Below are positions 1 through 8,179 of a stretch of 64,000 nt of DNA, in pieces. Position 1 is the first letter of the stretch. Each line of letters starts with the position of its first letter. The notes under the pieces were generated by a model. The model made no database searches. It was not told the origin of the DNA and worked only from the letters and a program-made list of their open reading frames with translations. Position numbers and translations under genes: made by a program. The DNA comes from Streptomyces lydicus (lineage in GTDB: Bacteria; Actinomycetota; Actinomycetes; Streptomycetales; Streptomycetaceae). The stretch is from positions 4,092,001-4,156,000 of the forward strand of contig NZ_CP017157.1 in the NCBI RefSeq assembly GCF_001729485.1, written 5' to 3'.

Positions 1-72
1 CTCGAACTCAGGGGTCGCCTGGTGAGGTAGATCCGCTGTAGGCCCTCGCTGGTGCACCTGGATACTGATCCC

Positions 73-690
73 ATGCGTACTGACTTTGATCCCGCTGTCA
101 TGTCCCGCAACGACTTCTACCGGCTGCTGACCGCCACCGTGGTGCCGCGGCCGATCGCCTGGGTGTCGACCACCTCGGCGGACGGCACGCACAATCTCGC
201 GCCGCACTCGTTCTTCACGATTGCCAGTGTGGCGCCTCCCGTTGTGCAGTTCAGCTCGGTGGGGCGGAAGGACACCCTGCGGAATATCGAAGCTACCGGG
301 CAGTTTGTGGTGAATTTTGCGTCGGAGTCGCTTTTTGAGCAGATCAATGACACCGGCACCGATTTCCCGCACGGTGTGAGCGAGTTCGAGGCCGTCGGGA
401 TCGAATCCGAGCCGAGTCTGCGGGTGAAGCCGCTGCGGGTGGCGGCGTCGCCGGTGGCGCTGGAGTGCGAGGTGCACACGACGATCGGCATCGGGGACTC
501 CACGATCGTGTTCGGGCGGGTGGTGCATGCCGTGGTGTCGGAGGACGTGCTGTCCGACGGGCACCCCGAGGTCAGCAAGCTGAAGCCGTTGTCGCGGCTG
601 GGCAAGGACGAGTGGGCCACGCTCGGTGAGGTACGGGAGCTGGCGCGCATCCGGCACGCGGACTGGCGGGGGCCGGCGAGCGACCGGTAG
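73..690 (+). CDS. flavin reductase-like domain protein (FMN-binding split barrel)
   Basis: A 205-residue protein of the DIM6/NTAB flavin reductase-like family, whose members bind FMN in a split beta-barrel and often reduce flavin for a partner oxygenase. Family signs are the N-terminal VPRPIAWVSTTSADGTHNLAP stretch (about residues 24-44), then the APHSFF segment and NIEATGQFVVN. No signal peptide or membrane helix is visible. The ATG at 73 is preferred over an in-frame GTG at 52 because the family normally starts just before the DFDP-type segment; neither start has a convincing Shine-Dalgarno sequence. No partner oxygenase lies next to it, so the substrate is unknown. The family call is firm, the role is not. 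Confidence 0.85.
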   Translation: MRTDFDPAVMSRNDFYRLLTATVVPRPIAWVSTTSADGTHNLAPHSFFTIASVAPPVVQFSSVGRKDTLRNIEATGQFVVNFASESLFEQINDTGTDFPHGVSEFEAVGIESEPSLRVKPLRVAASPVALECEVHTTIGIGDSTIVFGRVVHAVVSEDVLSDGHPEVSKLKPLSRLGKDEWATLGEVRELARIRHADWRGPASDR

Positions 691-825
691 CGGGGGAGGG
701 CCGGCGGTCGGTCTGCTCGGCTCCGGAAGGTTTCAAGACGCTTCTTGCGAGGGCTATTTCCGGCGCACCGCGAGGTTCGAGAGTCTGTGGCCTGCTGGCT
801 GACCGACTGGCTGACTGAGCGGAGT

Positions 826-899
826 TGCTGTGACCGGTGGTGCTGTGACTGATGGTGCCGTGACTGATGGTGCCGTGACTGATGGTGCTGTGACTGGTG
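826..899 (+). repeat. 15-bp tandem repeat at the start of a coding region
   Basis: Four near-identical 15-bp units (consensus GTGCCGTGACTGATG) run from 840 to 899, preceded by a partial unit from 826. They encode the GAVTD repeat at the N-terminus of the following protein. Each unit carries in-frame GTG codons, so gain or loss of units would change N-terminal length without shifting the frame. Confidence 0.85.
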
Positions 900-1837
900 G
901 TGTTGATTCAGCGTCTGACGGGGGCAGGGCTGCTCGGGCGGCCGAGGCTTCCCCGCTGAGCCGACGGTCCGCGGTCCGGGCGGTGGCTGCCGCGGCGGTC
1001 GCGGGGCCGGTGGTGTCGGCGGCGTACGGGGCGGGGACCGCGTACGCCGCCGATGACGGGCCGGCGCTGCGCGTGATGACGTTCAACCTGCGGTACGCCT
1101 CGGACGTCCGCCCGCACTCCTGGGCCGAGCGCCGGCCTGTGATGCGGAGCCTGCTGCGCCGCGCGGCCCCGCAGCTGCTCGGCACGCAGGAGGGGCTGTA
1201 CGGGCAGCTCCGCGATATCGCAGAAGACCTGGGGGAGCACTACGACTGGGTGGGGACCGGGCGGGCCGGGGGCAGCAAGGACGAGTTCGCGGCGATCTTC
1301 TATGACGTGCGGCGGCTCGCGCCGGTTGAGTACGACCACTTCTGGCTGTCCGATACGCCGTATCTGATCGGCTCGTCGACCTGGGGAAACACCGTCATCC
1401 GGATGGTGACGTGGGTGCGCTTCCGCGATCTGCGCGACGGGAGCGAGTTCTACGCGCTCAACACCCATCTCGATCATGCACATCAGTACGCGCGGGAGCG
1501 GTCCGCCGGCCTGATCACCGAACGGCTGCACGGACTGGACGCCGCGCTGCCCCGGATCGTCACGGGTGATTTCAATGTCGCCGCGCACAAGAATCCGGTG
1601 TACGAGGCGATGCTGGACGGTGGGGCGCTGGTCGACAGCTGGGACACCGCCGAGCGGCGCAGCGCGCAGTACGCCACCTTCCACGGATACCAGCCGCTGG
1701 TGCGGGACGGGGACCGGATCGACTGGATCCTCACCTCGCCCGGGGTGCGGACGCGCCGCGCGTCGATCAACACCTACTCCGCGCACGGTCAGTTTCCGAG
1801 TGATCACCTGCCGGTGCAGTCCTGGGTCGAATGGTGA
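830..1837 (+). CDS. Tat-exported endonuclease/exonuclease/phosphatase family protein
   Basis: A 335-residue metal-dependent phosphodiesterase of the DNase I-like superfamily. Residues 42-74 look like a Tat signal (LSRRSAVRAVAAAAVAGP, then an alanine-rich h-region ending at AYAA). The catalytic set is intact: N86 in TFNLRY, E121 in GTQEG, H213 in NTHLDH, D247/N249 in GDFNV and D325/H326 in SDHLP. The enzyme should therefore act outside the membrane on a phosphoester substrate that cannot be named from sequence. The GTG at 830 has GGAG five bases upstream. Residues 1-24 are a GAVTD repeat not expected in the family, so a later GTG within the repeat is also possible. Confidence 0.88.
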   Translation: MTGGAVTDGAVTDGAVTDGAVTGGVDSASDGGRAARAAEASPLSRRSAVRAVAAAAVAGPVVSAAYGAGTAYAADDGPALRVMTFNLRYASDVRPHSWAERRPVMRSLLRRAAPQLLGTQEGLYGQLRDIAEDLGEHYDWVGTGRAGGSKDEFAAIFYDVRRLAPVEYDHFWLSDTPYLIGSSTWGNTVIRMVTWVRFRDLRDGSEFYALNTHLDHAHQYARERSAGLITERLHGLDAALPRIVTGDFNVAAHKNPVYEAMLDGGALVDSWDTAERRSAQYATFHGYQPLVRDGDRIDWILTSPGVRTRRASINTYSAHGQFPSDHLPVQSWVEW

Positions 1838-1862
1838 GCGGCGGCGCGTCGGCCGACGGTGC

Positions 1863-2102
1863 CTAGCGGGGAGGCGACACCTCCCGGCGGGGAGCGCCGC
1901 CGCGGACCTGAAGGTTGTCGAGGAGCTCCCGGGTCGCGGCCGTCACGGCGTCCACGGCGTGATCGAACACCTCTCGGTTGTGCGCGGCGGGCGCACGGAA
2001 GCCGGAGACCTTGCGGACGTACTGCAGGGCGGCGGCTCGGATGTCCTCATCCGAGACCTCGGGAGTGGTGGGCGGACGGAGCGTCTTGATGCTGCGGCAC
2101 AT
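1863..2102 (-). CDS. DUF2277 domain-containing small protein
   Basis: A 79-residue protein that matches the DUF2277 pattern as I know it: it opens MCRSIKTLRPP and continues IRAAALQYVRKVSGFRAP, then a helical ...HAVDAVTAATRELLDNL segment. Family function is unknown. The start is ATG at 2102, because the family begins at MCR; an overlapping longer frame upstream is not supported. It lies 107 bases downstream of alkB on the same strand, so the two could be co-transcribed. There is no signal peptide or membrane segment, so it is predicted cytoplasmic. Confidence 0.85.
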   Translation of the reverse strand: MCRSIKTLRPPTTPEVSDEDIRAAALQYVRKVSGFRAPAAHNREVFDHAVDAVTAATRELLDNLQVRGGAPRREVSPPR

Positions 2103-2209
2103 GACTCCAGTGTGCCTCGGGGGTCTGACAACGACGACGGAAGCGGCCGCCGATGGTGGCGGCCGCCGGATCAGGGAGCGGGGTTGGCCGACGGGATCGG
2201 CCGACTGGA

Positions 2210-2980
2210 TCAGCCGGGGAGGCCGGTCACCCGCATGGTGATGTTGAGACGGCCGCTGGTCAGACCGGTTGCCGGGTCGCCGGTACCGGGGTGCACCTTG
2301 GGCACGCCGTGGTACGCGAAGCGGGACGCCCCACCGAAGACGAACAGATCGCCCGAAGCCAGCTCGACATCGGTGTAGGGCTTGGTGCGCGTCTCGGTGT
2401 TGCCGAAGCGGAAGACACAGGTGTCGCCGACGCTGAGGGAGACCACCGGTGCGGCCGAGCGCTCCTCCTTGTCCTGGTGCATGCCGAGCTTCGCCTGACC
2501 GTCGTAGAAGTTGATCAGGGCGGTGTCCGGGGTGTAGCCGTCGCCCGCGGCCACGTCCTGATACGCCTCGACCAGCGCGCGGCGGCCCAGCTCCACCATC
2601 CAGGAGGGGAACGCGGCCACTCGGGCACCGTTCACATCGTCGGCGGTACGGGTGTACGCGTACGGCTGCCAGTGCCAGCCGATGCACACGGTCTGCACGG
2701 ACATCACCCCACCGCGCGGGAGCTTGGTGTGCCGGATCGGGGCCGGTCCCCGCGCCCAGCCACGGCAGGCGTTGACCAGCTCGCGCTGCTGCGCCGGCGA
2801 CAGCCAGCCGGGGATGTGGACGGCACCGGGGGCGACCTCACGGCGGGCTGGAGGGGAAGTGGCAGCGGCGGTGCGGGGGCCGGGGCGTCGCGCGGAGTCG
2901 CCGGATGGCCCGCTGTCCCCGGGATGCCCGCTGTCCGCGCCGCTCCCGAAGTCCTCGAAGCCGGGAAGTGGCGTGCTCAT
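2210..2980 (-). CDS. alkB: alpha-ketoglutarate-dependent dioxygenase AlkB
   Basis: A 256-residue Fe(II)/2-oxoglutarate dioxygenase of the AlkB family, which removes alkyl lesions from nucleic acids by oxidative dealkylation. The iron ligands are visible: H168 and D170 in GMHQDKEE and H224 in FAYHGVPK. The 2-oxoglutarate-binding arginines are R244 and R250 in RLNITMRVTG. Residues 1-50 are a disordered Gly/Ser/Pro-rich extension. NFYDGQAKLGMHQD is typical of the bacterial group. The DUF2277 gene follows on the same strand. Confidence 0.95.
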   Translation of the reverse strand: MSTPLPGFEDFGSGADSGHPGDSGPSGDSARRPGPRTAAATSPPARREVAPGAVHIPGWLSPAQQRELVNACRGWARGPAPIRHTKLPRGGVMSVQTVCIGWHWQPYAYTRTADDVNGARVAAFPSWMVELGRRALVEAYQDVAAGDGYTPDTALINFYDGQAKLGMHQDKEERSAAPVVSLSVGDTCVFRFGNTETRTKPYTDVELASGDLFVFGGASRFAYHGVPKVHPGTGDPATGLTSGRLNITMRVTGLPG

Positions 2981-3032
2981 GTGCTCCTGCCTCTGCGCGC
3001 TGACTCTTTACAGCGTGCCACGTCGTGCCACG

Positions 3033-3476
3033 TCAGGGGGCGTCGGGCGCCGGGGGCGGCAGGTGCCGGACGAGCCAGCCGCGGTCGAGGGTCCAGACCC
3101 CGCCGTCGGCGGTGACACCGCGCATGCCCTGCAACGTGGCGGCACCGGCCAGCGCGGGGAGACGGGAGTCGCCGAGCGCGGCGAAGCCGTATGTGCGGGC
3201 CGGGTCCCAGGTGGTGCTCCGGCGGAGCCGGCGGCTCATCTGGGCCCAGCCGAGCGGGGCCGCGGCCACGACCCAGGCGTCCGGTTCCCCGGCGGCGAAC
3301 CGCGTGGCCGGCCGCAGCCAGGACGCGGCGGTCTCCGGCCAGTCCACCGTGGCGAGGACCGTCCGCTCCTCCGCCGCGGACCACGCCGTGACGAAGGCCG
3401 CCGCGGACGCCCGCGAGGCGGTGTCCCGGCTGTGCCCGACGACCACGGTGCGGATACGGGGCCGGGCCGCGGTCAA
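3033..3476 (-). CDS. unrecognised protein, possibly frameshifted N-terminus
   Basis: A 147-residue reading frame with clear protein character, for example TVVVGHSRDTASRASAAAFVTAW and TTWDPARTYGFAALGDSRL. The alternating hydrophobic and small-residue pattern resembles a Rossmann-like or type I periplasmic-binding fold, but I cannot name the family. The only in-frame start at the 5' end is TTG at 3476, with no Shine-Dalgarno. Upstream in the same frame the translation PSELTALLGLLTAARP still looks coding, yet no start codon is present. A different frame opens with ATG at 3613 and stops at 3473-3475 (TTGA overlap). A single-base indel in the G-rich stretch near 3504-3536 would join them into about 190 residues. 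Either a decayed gene or a sequence error is likely. Confidence 0.55.
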   Translation of the reverse strand: MTAARPRIRTVVVGHSRDTASRASAAAFVTAWSAAEERTVLATVDWPETAASWLRPATRFAAGEPDAWVVAAAPLGWAQMSRRLRRSTTWDPARTYGFAALGDSRLPALAGAATLQGMRGVTADGGVWTLDRGWLVRHLPPPAPDAP

Positions 3477-3844
3477 CAGGCCGAGGAGCGCGGTGAGTTC
3501 GGAGGGGTGTGCGGGGCGGGGGAGAGGAGGGTGTCGCCGCCGTACGCGGAGGCCGCGTCGTGGGGGACGAGGGGGGAGGGGGTGGCTGGAGAAGAAGGGG
3601 GCGCGGGGGACATGGGGCGGTGCCTCCGTGCGGAGCGGGAGGAGGGGAGGGGCGGTGGGTCGGCCTCGGGGCCGGAAGGGGTGTCGTACGTCGAGTGTGT
3701 GGCTTCGCCGGCGCTACGGCTGGCGGGAATCAGACGTCACCGTGGCGAGCCGCTCCGGCACCCGGCCCGGGACCCCGCCTCCGCAGTCGTCCGCCCGCTT
3801 CCCCGGTCCCCGCCGTCTTCTCCGGTTCCCGCCCCGTTCTCCGG
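3477..3844. other. stretch without a confident gene
   Basis: Very G-rich and homopolymer-rich DNA. From 3613 down to 3477 it may hold the displaced N-terminus of the preceding minus-strand gene (a frame beginning MSPAPPSS). From 3614 to 3844 I see no gene, RNA or clear terminator. Confidence 0.4.
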
Positions 3845-4030
3845 CTACGCCGCCTCGACGACCTCGGAGCGGACCGCGAGTGTCCAGATCTCCAGCAGCA
3901 CCGCGTACTCCGCCATGTCCTGCGACGTCCATGCCAGGCCGCGCCGGGCGCGCACAAATCGGCGAATCGATTCGTTGGCTTCGGAGGCAGGGGAGGGCAG
4001 GCGCGGATGCGCGGAAGGAGTTGGGGACAT
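3845..4030 (-). CDS. small hypothetical protein (61 aa)
   Basis: A 61-residue protein with a proline/serine-rich start followed by a well-formed helical half: ANESIRRFVRARRGLAWTSQDMAEYAVLLEIW. I do not recognise a family. The ATG at 4030 is chosen because the sequence upstream of it in frame looks non-coding. There is no Shine-Dalgarno, but a -10-like TAGCAT lies seven bases before the ATG, so a leaderless message is plausible. No secretion or membrane signal is seen. Confidence 0.5.
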   Translation of the reverse strand: MSPTPSAHPRLPSPASEANESIRRFVRARRGLAWTSQDMAEYAVLLEIWTLAVRSEVVEAA

Positions 4031-4037
4031 ATGAGCA

Positions 4038-4043
4038 ATGCTA
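4038..4043 (-). promoter_or_regulatory. -10-like element for a leaderless start
   Basis: TAGCAT on the minus strand, seven bases before the ATG of the 61-aa protein, in place of a ribosome binding site. No good -35 is visible. Confidence 0.3.
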
Positions 4044-4227
4044 GGGGCAGACACTGACAATGCCTCTCCATATACGGCGCCCGGCGGCCCGCCGCCGGCT
4101 TCAGCGATGCCGCCCGGGCGACGTCCCAACTCCCTGACCAGCCACGACCGTCGGACCGCCGGCGTCGCTCGCTGCCCGCATGTGTCCATTCCCACACGCT
4201 CCGCGGTCAACCCGCGGTAAGTGCGGT

Positions 4228-4259
4228 ACGGGGCCCGCGCCTCGGGGCGGGGGCCCCGT
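4228..4259 (-). terminator. hairpin terminator after the VOC gene
   Basis: A 14-bp stem with one mismatch (arms ACGGGGCCCGCGCC and GGCGGGGGCCCCGT) closes a TCGG loop. It begins three bases after the VOC stop codon. There is no U-tract, as is usual in Streptomyces. Confidence 0.8.
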
Positions 4260-4262
4260 GCC

Positions 4263-4634
4263 TCACGTGAGGAACAGGCAGAACGGGTGGCCCGCCGGGG
4301 CCAACAACACCCGCACGTCGTCCTGCGGTTGCCATGCGGCGCGGACGGCTCCCAGCGCCACGGCGTACGCCTCGGCCTCGTCCAGGTCGTCGACCCGGAT
4401 GTCGAGGTGCAGCATCTTCTGCTGCTCCGCGGGGAGTTCGGGCCACACCGGTGGCCGGTAGTCCGGCTCGGACTGGAACGAGAGCCCGGTGCCCCCTTCC
4501 GGGTTCCGGAGCAGCACCCAGTCCGCTTCGCTGAGTTTCACCTCCCACCCCAGCAGCGCCTGGTAGAAGCCGGCAAGGGCCTGTGCGTCGGGGCAGTCCA
4601 CGACCACCGTCGCCAGGGAGAACCGAGGTTTCAT
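4263..4634 (-). CDS. VOC family (glyoxalase-like) protein
   Basis: A 123-residue vicinal-oxygen-chelate fold protein: beta-alpha-beta-beta-beta halves with FSLATVVVDCPDAQALAGFYQALLGWE at the start and MLHLDIRVDDLDEAEAYAVALGA in the second half. Family members include dioxygenases, glyoxalases and antibiotic-binding proteins; the substrate cannot be told from sequence. E/H metal-site positions are only partly conserved (H in LHLDIRV), so it may be a binding protein. The ATG at 4634 follows a GGAGAGGG stretch, and the longer upstream frame is low-complexity. A strong hairpin follows the stop codon, so it is probably a single-gene unit. Confidence 0.88.
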   Translation of the reverse strand: MKPRFSLATVVVDCPDAQALAGFYQALLGWEVKLSEADWVLLRNPEGGTGLSFQSEPDYRPPVWPELPAEQQKMLHLDIRVDDLDEAEAYAVALGAVRAAWQPQDDVRVLLAPAGHPFCLFLT

Positions 4635-4843
4635 GGGGTCACCCTCTCCGCCGTCTCGTGTCGCTGCGCGCCAGGATGCTCTCCCCCTCGAAAGGGTGAG
4701 GGGCCGTCCGTGGGGTGCCCTCCATTGTGGCGGGCCGGAGCGCCGTGCGGGCGGGCCGCCGTTCTTCGTCGGACCGTCGTTGTCAGTGGTGGCCTTTACG
4801 GTGGTGCCCGTAATCATCCGAGCTGCTGGCGCTTCTCGGACCC

Positions 4844-4877
4844 GCCCCGCTCCCGTGACAGCGCACGGGAGTGGGGC
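4844..4877 (-). terminator. hairpin terminator after the serine hydrolase
   Basis: A 14-bp stem (GCCCCGCTCCCGTG / CACGGGAGTGGGGC, one G-T pair) around ACAGCG. It starts 12 bases past the stop of the minus-strand serine hydrolase. Confidence 0.7.
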
Positions 4878-4889
4878 TCCGCCGCCCGG

Positions 4890-6149
4890 TCAGCGGCGGT
4901 GATCGCCGAAGGCCCCCGGCCGGAGGTGGCCACCCGTTCCGCACATCGCCTGGACGAGGTGCGTGTCCATGGCCGCGTCTATCGGGCCGTACTGGGGCTT
5001 GTCGTGCGCGTCCAACTTCTGATAGCGCGTCAGGTTGAAGCCGAGGGACATCTGGCGCCGGCCGTCCGCGGTGGACAGGGACCAGGTCATGGCCCCGGGG
5101 ACCAGGCCGTTGTGTCCCCAGACCGTCCCGCAGGGCAGCGGCATCTCGAACAGGCCCAGGCCGTAGCGCACCTTGCTGCCTTCGATCGGCACGGTGGTCT
5201 TCATCTGGCGCAGCTGGGCGGCGGGAAGCAGTTCGCCGCCGAGCAGCGCACGGTAGAAGCGGTTCAGGTCGGCCATCGTCGACACCAGTGAGCCGGCCGT
5301 GCCGGCCCAGGACATGTTGTAGACGGCGAAGTCGCGCGGGGGCTGGAAGAGGCCGTACGCGGCCTCGTACATCATGGCGTGCGGCCCGGTGAGCTGAGGC
5401 GAGCGCGGGAAGTAGGTGTGCCGCAGCCCGGCCTTCCGGATGACGTGGTCGGTGATGTACGCCTCCGGGGACCGCCCGGTGACCTTGCGCAGCAGCAGGC
5501 CCGCGAGCACGTAATTGGTGTTGGCGTAGTGATGGGCCTGCCCCGGCTCGCCGGTCGGCTTCGCGGCGAGGCCCAGCCGGGCCAGCTCGCGCGGGTCGAA
5601 CTGGTGGAAGCGGTTGCCCTCGATGCTCTCCAGGGTGGGGAAGATCGCCGGGGCGTACTCGCCGATGCCGCTGGTGTGGTTGAGCAGCATCCGGACCGTG
5701 ACGGCCCGGCCCCGCTGCCCGGGTACCAGGTCGGGCAGGTAGCGGCCGATCGGCGCGTCCAGCGCGATGCGCCCCTTGGCGACCTCCTGGAGGACGGCGA
5801 CTGCCGTGAAGGACTTGGTGATGCTCCCGATGCGGTGGCGCATCTGGGGCGTGGTGGGGCGCCCGGTGCCGACATCGGCGACGCCTGCCGCGCCCTGCCA
5901 CTCCTCGGTGCCGTCCCGCACCGCCGAGTAGGCGCCGTACATCCCCGCGTCGTGGAACGCCTTGAGCGTCCGGGACAGGGCCGCACGGTCGAGCCCGGCC
6001 CGGTCGGGGTGGGCCGCGGCGCCGGGGGAGGAGGGCCGGCCGGTCGTCGTGGCGGCCGAGGCGGCGGTCGGAACCGTCAGTGCGAGTAAGACGGCGGTGG
6101 CGGTGGCGGCCAGCCGCACTCGGCGGTGGCGGGTGGGGGGAACGGGCAT
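4890..6149 (-). CDS. secreted class C serine hydrolase (beta-lactamase/D-Ala-D-Ala peptidase family)
   Basis: A 419-residue penicillin-recognising serine hydrolase of the AmpC/R61/EstB superfamily. A Sec signal spans about residues 1-32 (RHRR, hydrophobic VRLAATATAVLLALTVPTAA, ASA-A cleavage). The three active-site motifs are present: S109-I-T-K112, Y208-A-N210 and H346-N-G348. These fit a D-alanyl-D-alanine carboxypeptidase such as the R61 enzyme at least as well as a beta-lactamase. It should act in the cell wall or medium. The ATG at 6149 has GGAG six bases upstream. Downstream there is a hairpin terminator. Whether it hydrolyses antibiotics cannot be told from sequence. Confidence 0.92.
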   Translation of the reverse strand: MPVPPTRHRRVRLAATATAVLLALTVPTAASAATTTGRPSSPGAAAHPDRAGLDRAALSRTLKAFHDAGMYGAYSAVRDGTEEWQGAAGVADVGTGRPTTPQMRHRIGSITKSFTAVAVLQEVAKGRIALDAPIGRYLPDLVPGQRGRAVTVRMLLNHTSGIGEYAPAIFPTLESIEGNRFHQFDPRELARLGLAAKPTGEPGQAHHYANTNYVLAGLLLRKVTGRSPEAYITDHVIRKAGLRHTYFPRSPQLTGPHAMMYEAAYGLFQPPRDFAVYNMSWAGTAGSLVSTMADLNRFYRALLGGELLPAAQLRQMKTTVPIEGSKVRYGLGLFEMPLPCGTVWGHNGLVPGAMTWSLSTADGRRQMSLGFNLTRYQKLDAHDKPQYGPIDAAMDTHLVQAMCGTGGHLRPGAFGDHRR

Positions 6150-6425
6150 GGGTTCTCCGTCAGTTCAGGGCTTGCGGCCCGCGTTGATCTTGGCTGTCAC
6201 GATTCTGGTGGCGGCGTCGCGCCGGGCCGTCAACCCTGAGAACGACCTTGATCCCCGGTCCGCATGACAAATGTCAGGTTTCGCTGTGCGGCGGACGCCC
6301 GGTTCTCCTGAGGCGCGCTCGGCGCGGGTGGGCCACGATGGAAGAGCCGAGGTGCAACGACGCGTGTGCGGCGGTGGCGGTGAGCGTCGCCCGGAGCACT
6401 CGCCGAGCCGTATCGGGAGGCCCCG

Positions 6426-6662
6426 ATGGATTACCCGGAACGCTACGAGCTGGTATTTCAGGCTCCGGCCGTGGAGGACGACGTGGTGGTCGTCCGGCGA
6501 ACCGAGCGGGCGGGAGCCGGCGGGTTTCCGGTCTACGAGGACGAGTCGGGAATCGTGCGCGCGGAGATCAGCGATCGCGGCGAGGTCCGCATGCTGGCGA
6601 GCGGCGGCCACCAGATGCTCCGCACGCCGATGCTGGCGCGGCCGCTCGCCCCGGGGCCGTGA
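6426..6662 (+). CDS. DUF6296 family protein
   Basis: A 78-residue protein that fits the Streptomyces family DUF6296. It has PERYELVFQ at the start, VVRRTERAGAGGFPVYEDESGIVRAEI in the middle and EVRMLASGGHQ near the end. Members are small beta-rich proteins of unknown function. The ATG at 6426 is preceded by GGGAGG at good spacing. It is divergent from the serine hydrolase and has no partner in the same direction. Predicted soluble and cytoplasmic. Confidence 0.85.
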   Translation: MDYPERYELVFQAPAVEDDVVVVRRTERAGAGGFPVYEDESGIVRAEISDRGEVRMLASGGHQMLRTPMLARPLAPGP

Positions 6663-6835
6663 GGCCGCGGCGGGAGCCGTACCGCCCGCACGGCCGGCGC
6701 TCGGGGCCGCGCCCAGGCGCTTACGTGGTGTAGCGCAGGTGATTCACGGGGTAATGGGCCGGGCGGGTGGCGCGGCTTTCCGGGCACGTCGGGTGATCTC
6801 CCGGGCGGGTGGGGCGGGGCGACCGGCCTCGGCGG

Positions 6836-7144
6836 TCAGAGGCCGCGCAGGTGGTTGCGGCGGCGAGCGGGGTGGCCCGCGCCGGGGGTGGCCGGCCGGC
6901 CGGTGTCGGGGGCCGGTCCGGTGGCCTCGGGGGTGGTGTCGGAGGTGTCTGCCGGGTCCGCCTCGTCCGGCTGCTCGGCCCGCTCGTCGGGGTCGGCGCC
7001 GGATCCGTCCGGGGCCCCGGCTTCCGGTTCGCTCGCGGGGGTGGTTGCGTGTCCCGCGAGAACGGCCATGGCGCGTTCGAGAGTCTCCCCGGTGACCTGC
7101 ATCCGGATTCTGGCCAGTCGTTCTAACTCGGTACGCGACACCAC
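6836..7144 (-). CDS. hypothetical acidic protein (102 aa)
   Basis: A 102-residue protein with a basic helical head (SRTELERLARIRMQVTGETLERAMAVLAGHA) and a long acidic, Pro/Thr-rich, probably disordered tail. No family is recognised. The head is helical and could bind a partner, but there is no diagnostic DNA-binding motif. The start is one of two adjacent GTG codons at 7144 and 7141, with a weak AGG upstream. The gene stands alone between DUF6296 and the racemase gene. Confidence 0.6.
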   Translation of the reverse strand: MVSRTELERLARIRMQVTGETLERAMAVLAGHATTPASEPEAGAPDGSGADPDERAEQPDEADPADTSDTTPEATGPAPDTGRPATPGAGHPARRRNHLRGL

Positions 7145-7214
7145 GTCAGAGTACCTGGCGCCACTTCAAACCTCGGCATGACGCAAATATCTGTCGGAGC
7201 GCACGAGTTGCGGG

Positions 7215-7928
7215 TCAGGGCGCGGGCAACTGGGCAGACGGGAGGGCTCGGGTGACCGCGGCCTCGGCGTGCAGTCTGGTGGTCGGGAAGACCGGCACCG
7301 GGCTGTGCTCGGGGCCGATGAGCAGTTCGATCTCGGTGCACCCCAGCACGATGCCCTCCGCGCCGGCGGCGACGAGGTCGTCGATCACGGCCCGGTACGC
7401 GGCGCGGGACTCCTCGCGCACCACGCCGAGGCACAGCTCCTCGTAGATCACCCGGTGGACGGTGCCGCGCGCGGCGGCGTCCGGCACCAGTACGGTCAGC
7501 CCGTGGCGTTCGAGGCGTCCCCGGTAGAAGTCCTGCTCCATGGTGAAGGCGGTGCCCAGCAGTCCGATCCGGCGCAGGCCGCGTGCGCGCACGGCTTCCG
7601 CCGTGGTGTCGGCGAGGTGGAGCAGCGGGACGCTCACCGCTGCGGCCACCTCGTCGGCCACCTTGTGCATGGTGTTGGTGCAGATCAGCAGCATGTCCAC
7701 GCCGGCTGACTCCAGCGCTCCGGCCGCCTCGGCGAGTATCTCGGCGGCCTGCTCCCAGCGGCCCTCGGCCTGCAGGCGTTCGATCTCCGCGAAGTCCACC
7801 GAGTAGAGCACGCAGCGCGCGGAGTGCAGCCCGCCCAGGCGCTCGCGCGTCAGCTCGTTGAGCAGGCGGTAGTACTCGGCGGTGGACTCCCAGCTCATGC
7901 CCCCGAGGAGCCCGATCGTTTGCATCAT
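7215..7928 (-). CDS. aspartate/glutamate racemase family protein
   Basis: A 237-residue PLP-independent amino-acid racemase of the Asp/Glu superfamily. The N-terminus IGLLGGMSWESTAEYYRLLNE is the hallmark of the YgeA/aspartate racemase branch. The two catalytic cysteines are C83 in LICTNTMHK and C197 in VLGCTEIELL. It is predicted cytoplasmic and interconverts L- and D-forms of an acidic (or broad) amino acid. The start is the first of two ATGs at 7928, placed after GAGAG; an ATG at 7946 is the alternative. The gene is divergent from the chitinase, and a DasR-type site lies between them. Confidence 0.92.
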   Translation of the reverse strand: MMQTIGLLGGMSWESTAEYYRLLNELTRERLGGLHSARCVLYSVDFAEIERLQAEGRWEQAAEILAEAAGALESAGVDMLLICTNTMHKVADEVAAAVSVPLLHLADTTAEAVRARGLRRIGLLGTAFTMEQDFYRGRLERHGLTVLVPDAAARGTVHRVIYEELCLGVVREESRAAYRAVIDDLVAAGAEGIVLGCTEIELLIGPEHSPVPVFPTTRLHAEAAVTRALPSAQLPAP

Positions 7929-8030
7929 TGCGTCACTCTCGCACATGGCCGCCGGGACCCGTCGAGGTCCTCGGGCAACAGGGCGCCGCATTGGTATGGA
8001 CAACCTCAACCGACCACCCATAGCCTGAGG

Positions 8031-8044
8031 TTGGTCTAGACCGC
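8031..8044. promoter_or_regulatory. dre-like DasR operator (TGGTCTAGACC)
   Basis: TGGTCTAGACC at 8032-8042 matches the core of the published DasR-responsive element of Streptomyces, built around TGGTCTAGACCA. It lies about 138 bases before the chitinase start. DasR, a GntR-family repressor, controls N-acetylglucosamine and chitin genes. A weaker related element, TGGTATGGACAA, lies at 7992-8003, which recalls the paired 12-bp repeats of Streptomyces chitinase promoters. Binding itself is inferred. Confidence 0.8.
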
Positions 8045-8179
8045 AGTCCTCGGTGGGTGTGGCGCCCCGTCCGCCGTCCTCGCCCGCGCATGTCCGACGC
8101 CCGGGCTCCGTAAGGCAATTACCCCCCACAGCGGCCTGCCTTCCCCTGCCCGGAGACCGGCCGCGCGAAGGAGTTCCGC

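Noticed and set aside
908..1807. Long open frames on the strand opposite the exonuclease gene
   Set aside because: They are high-GC shadows; the plus-strand frame has the catalytic motifs and a signal peptide.
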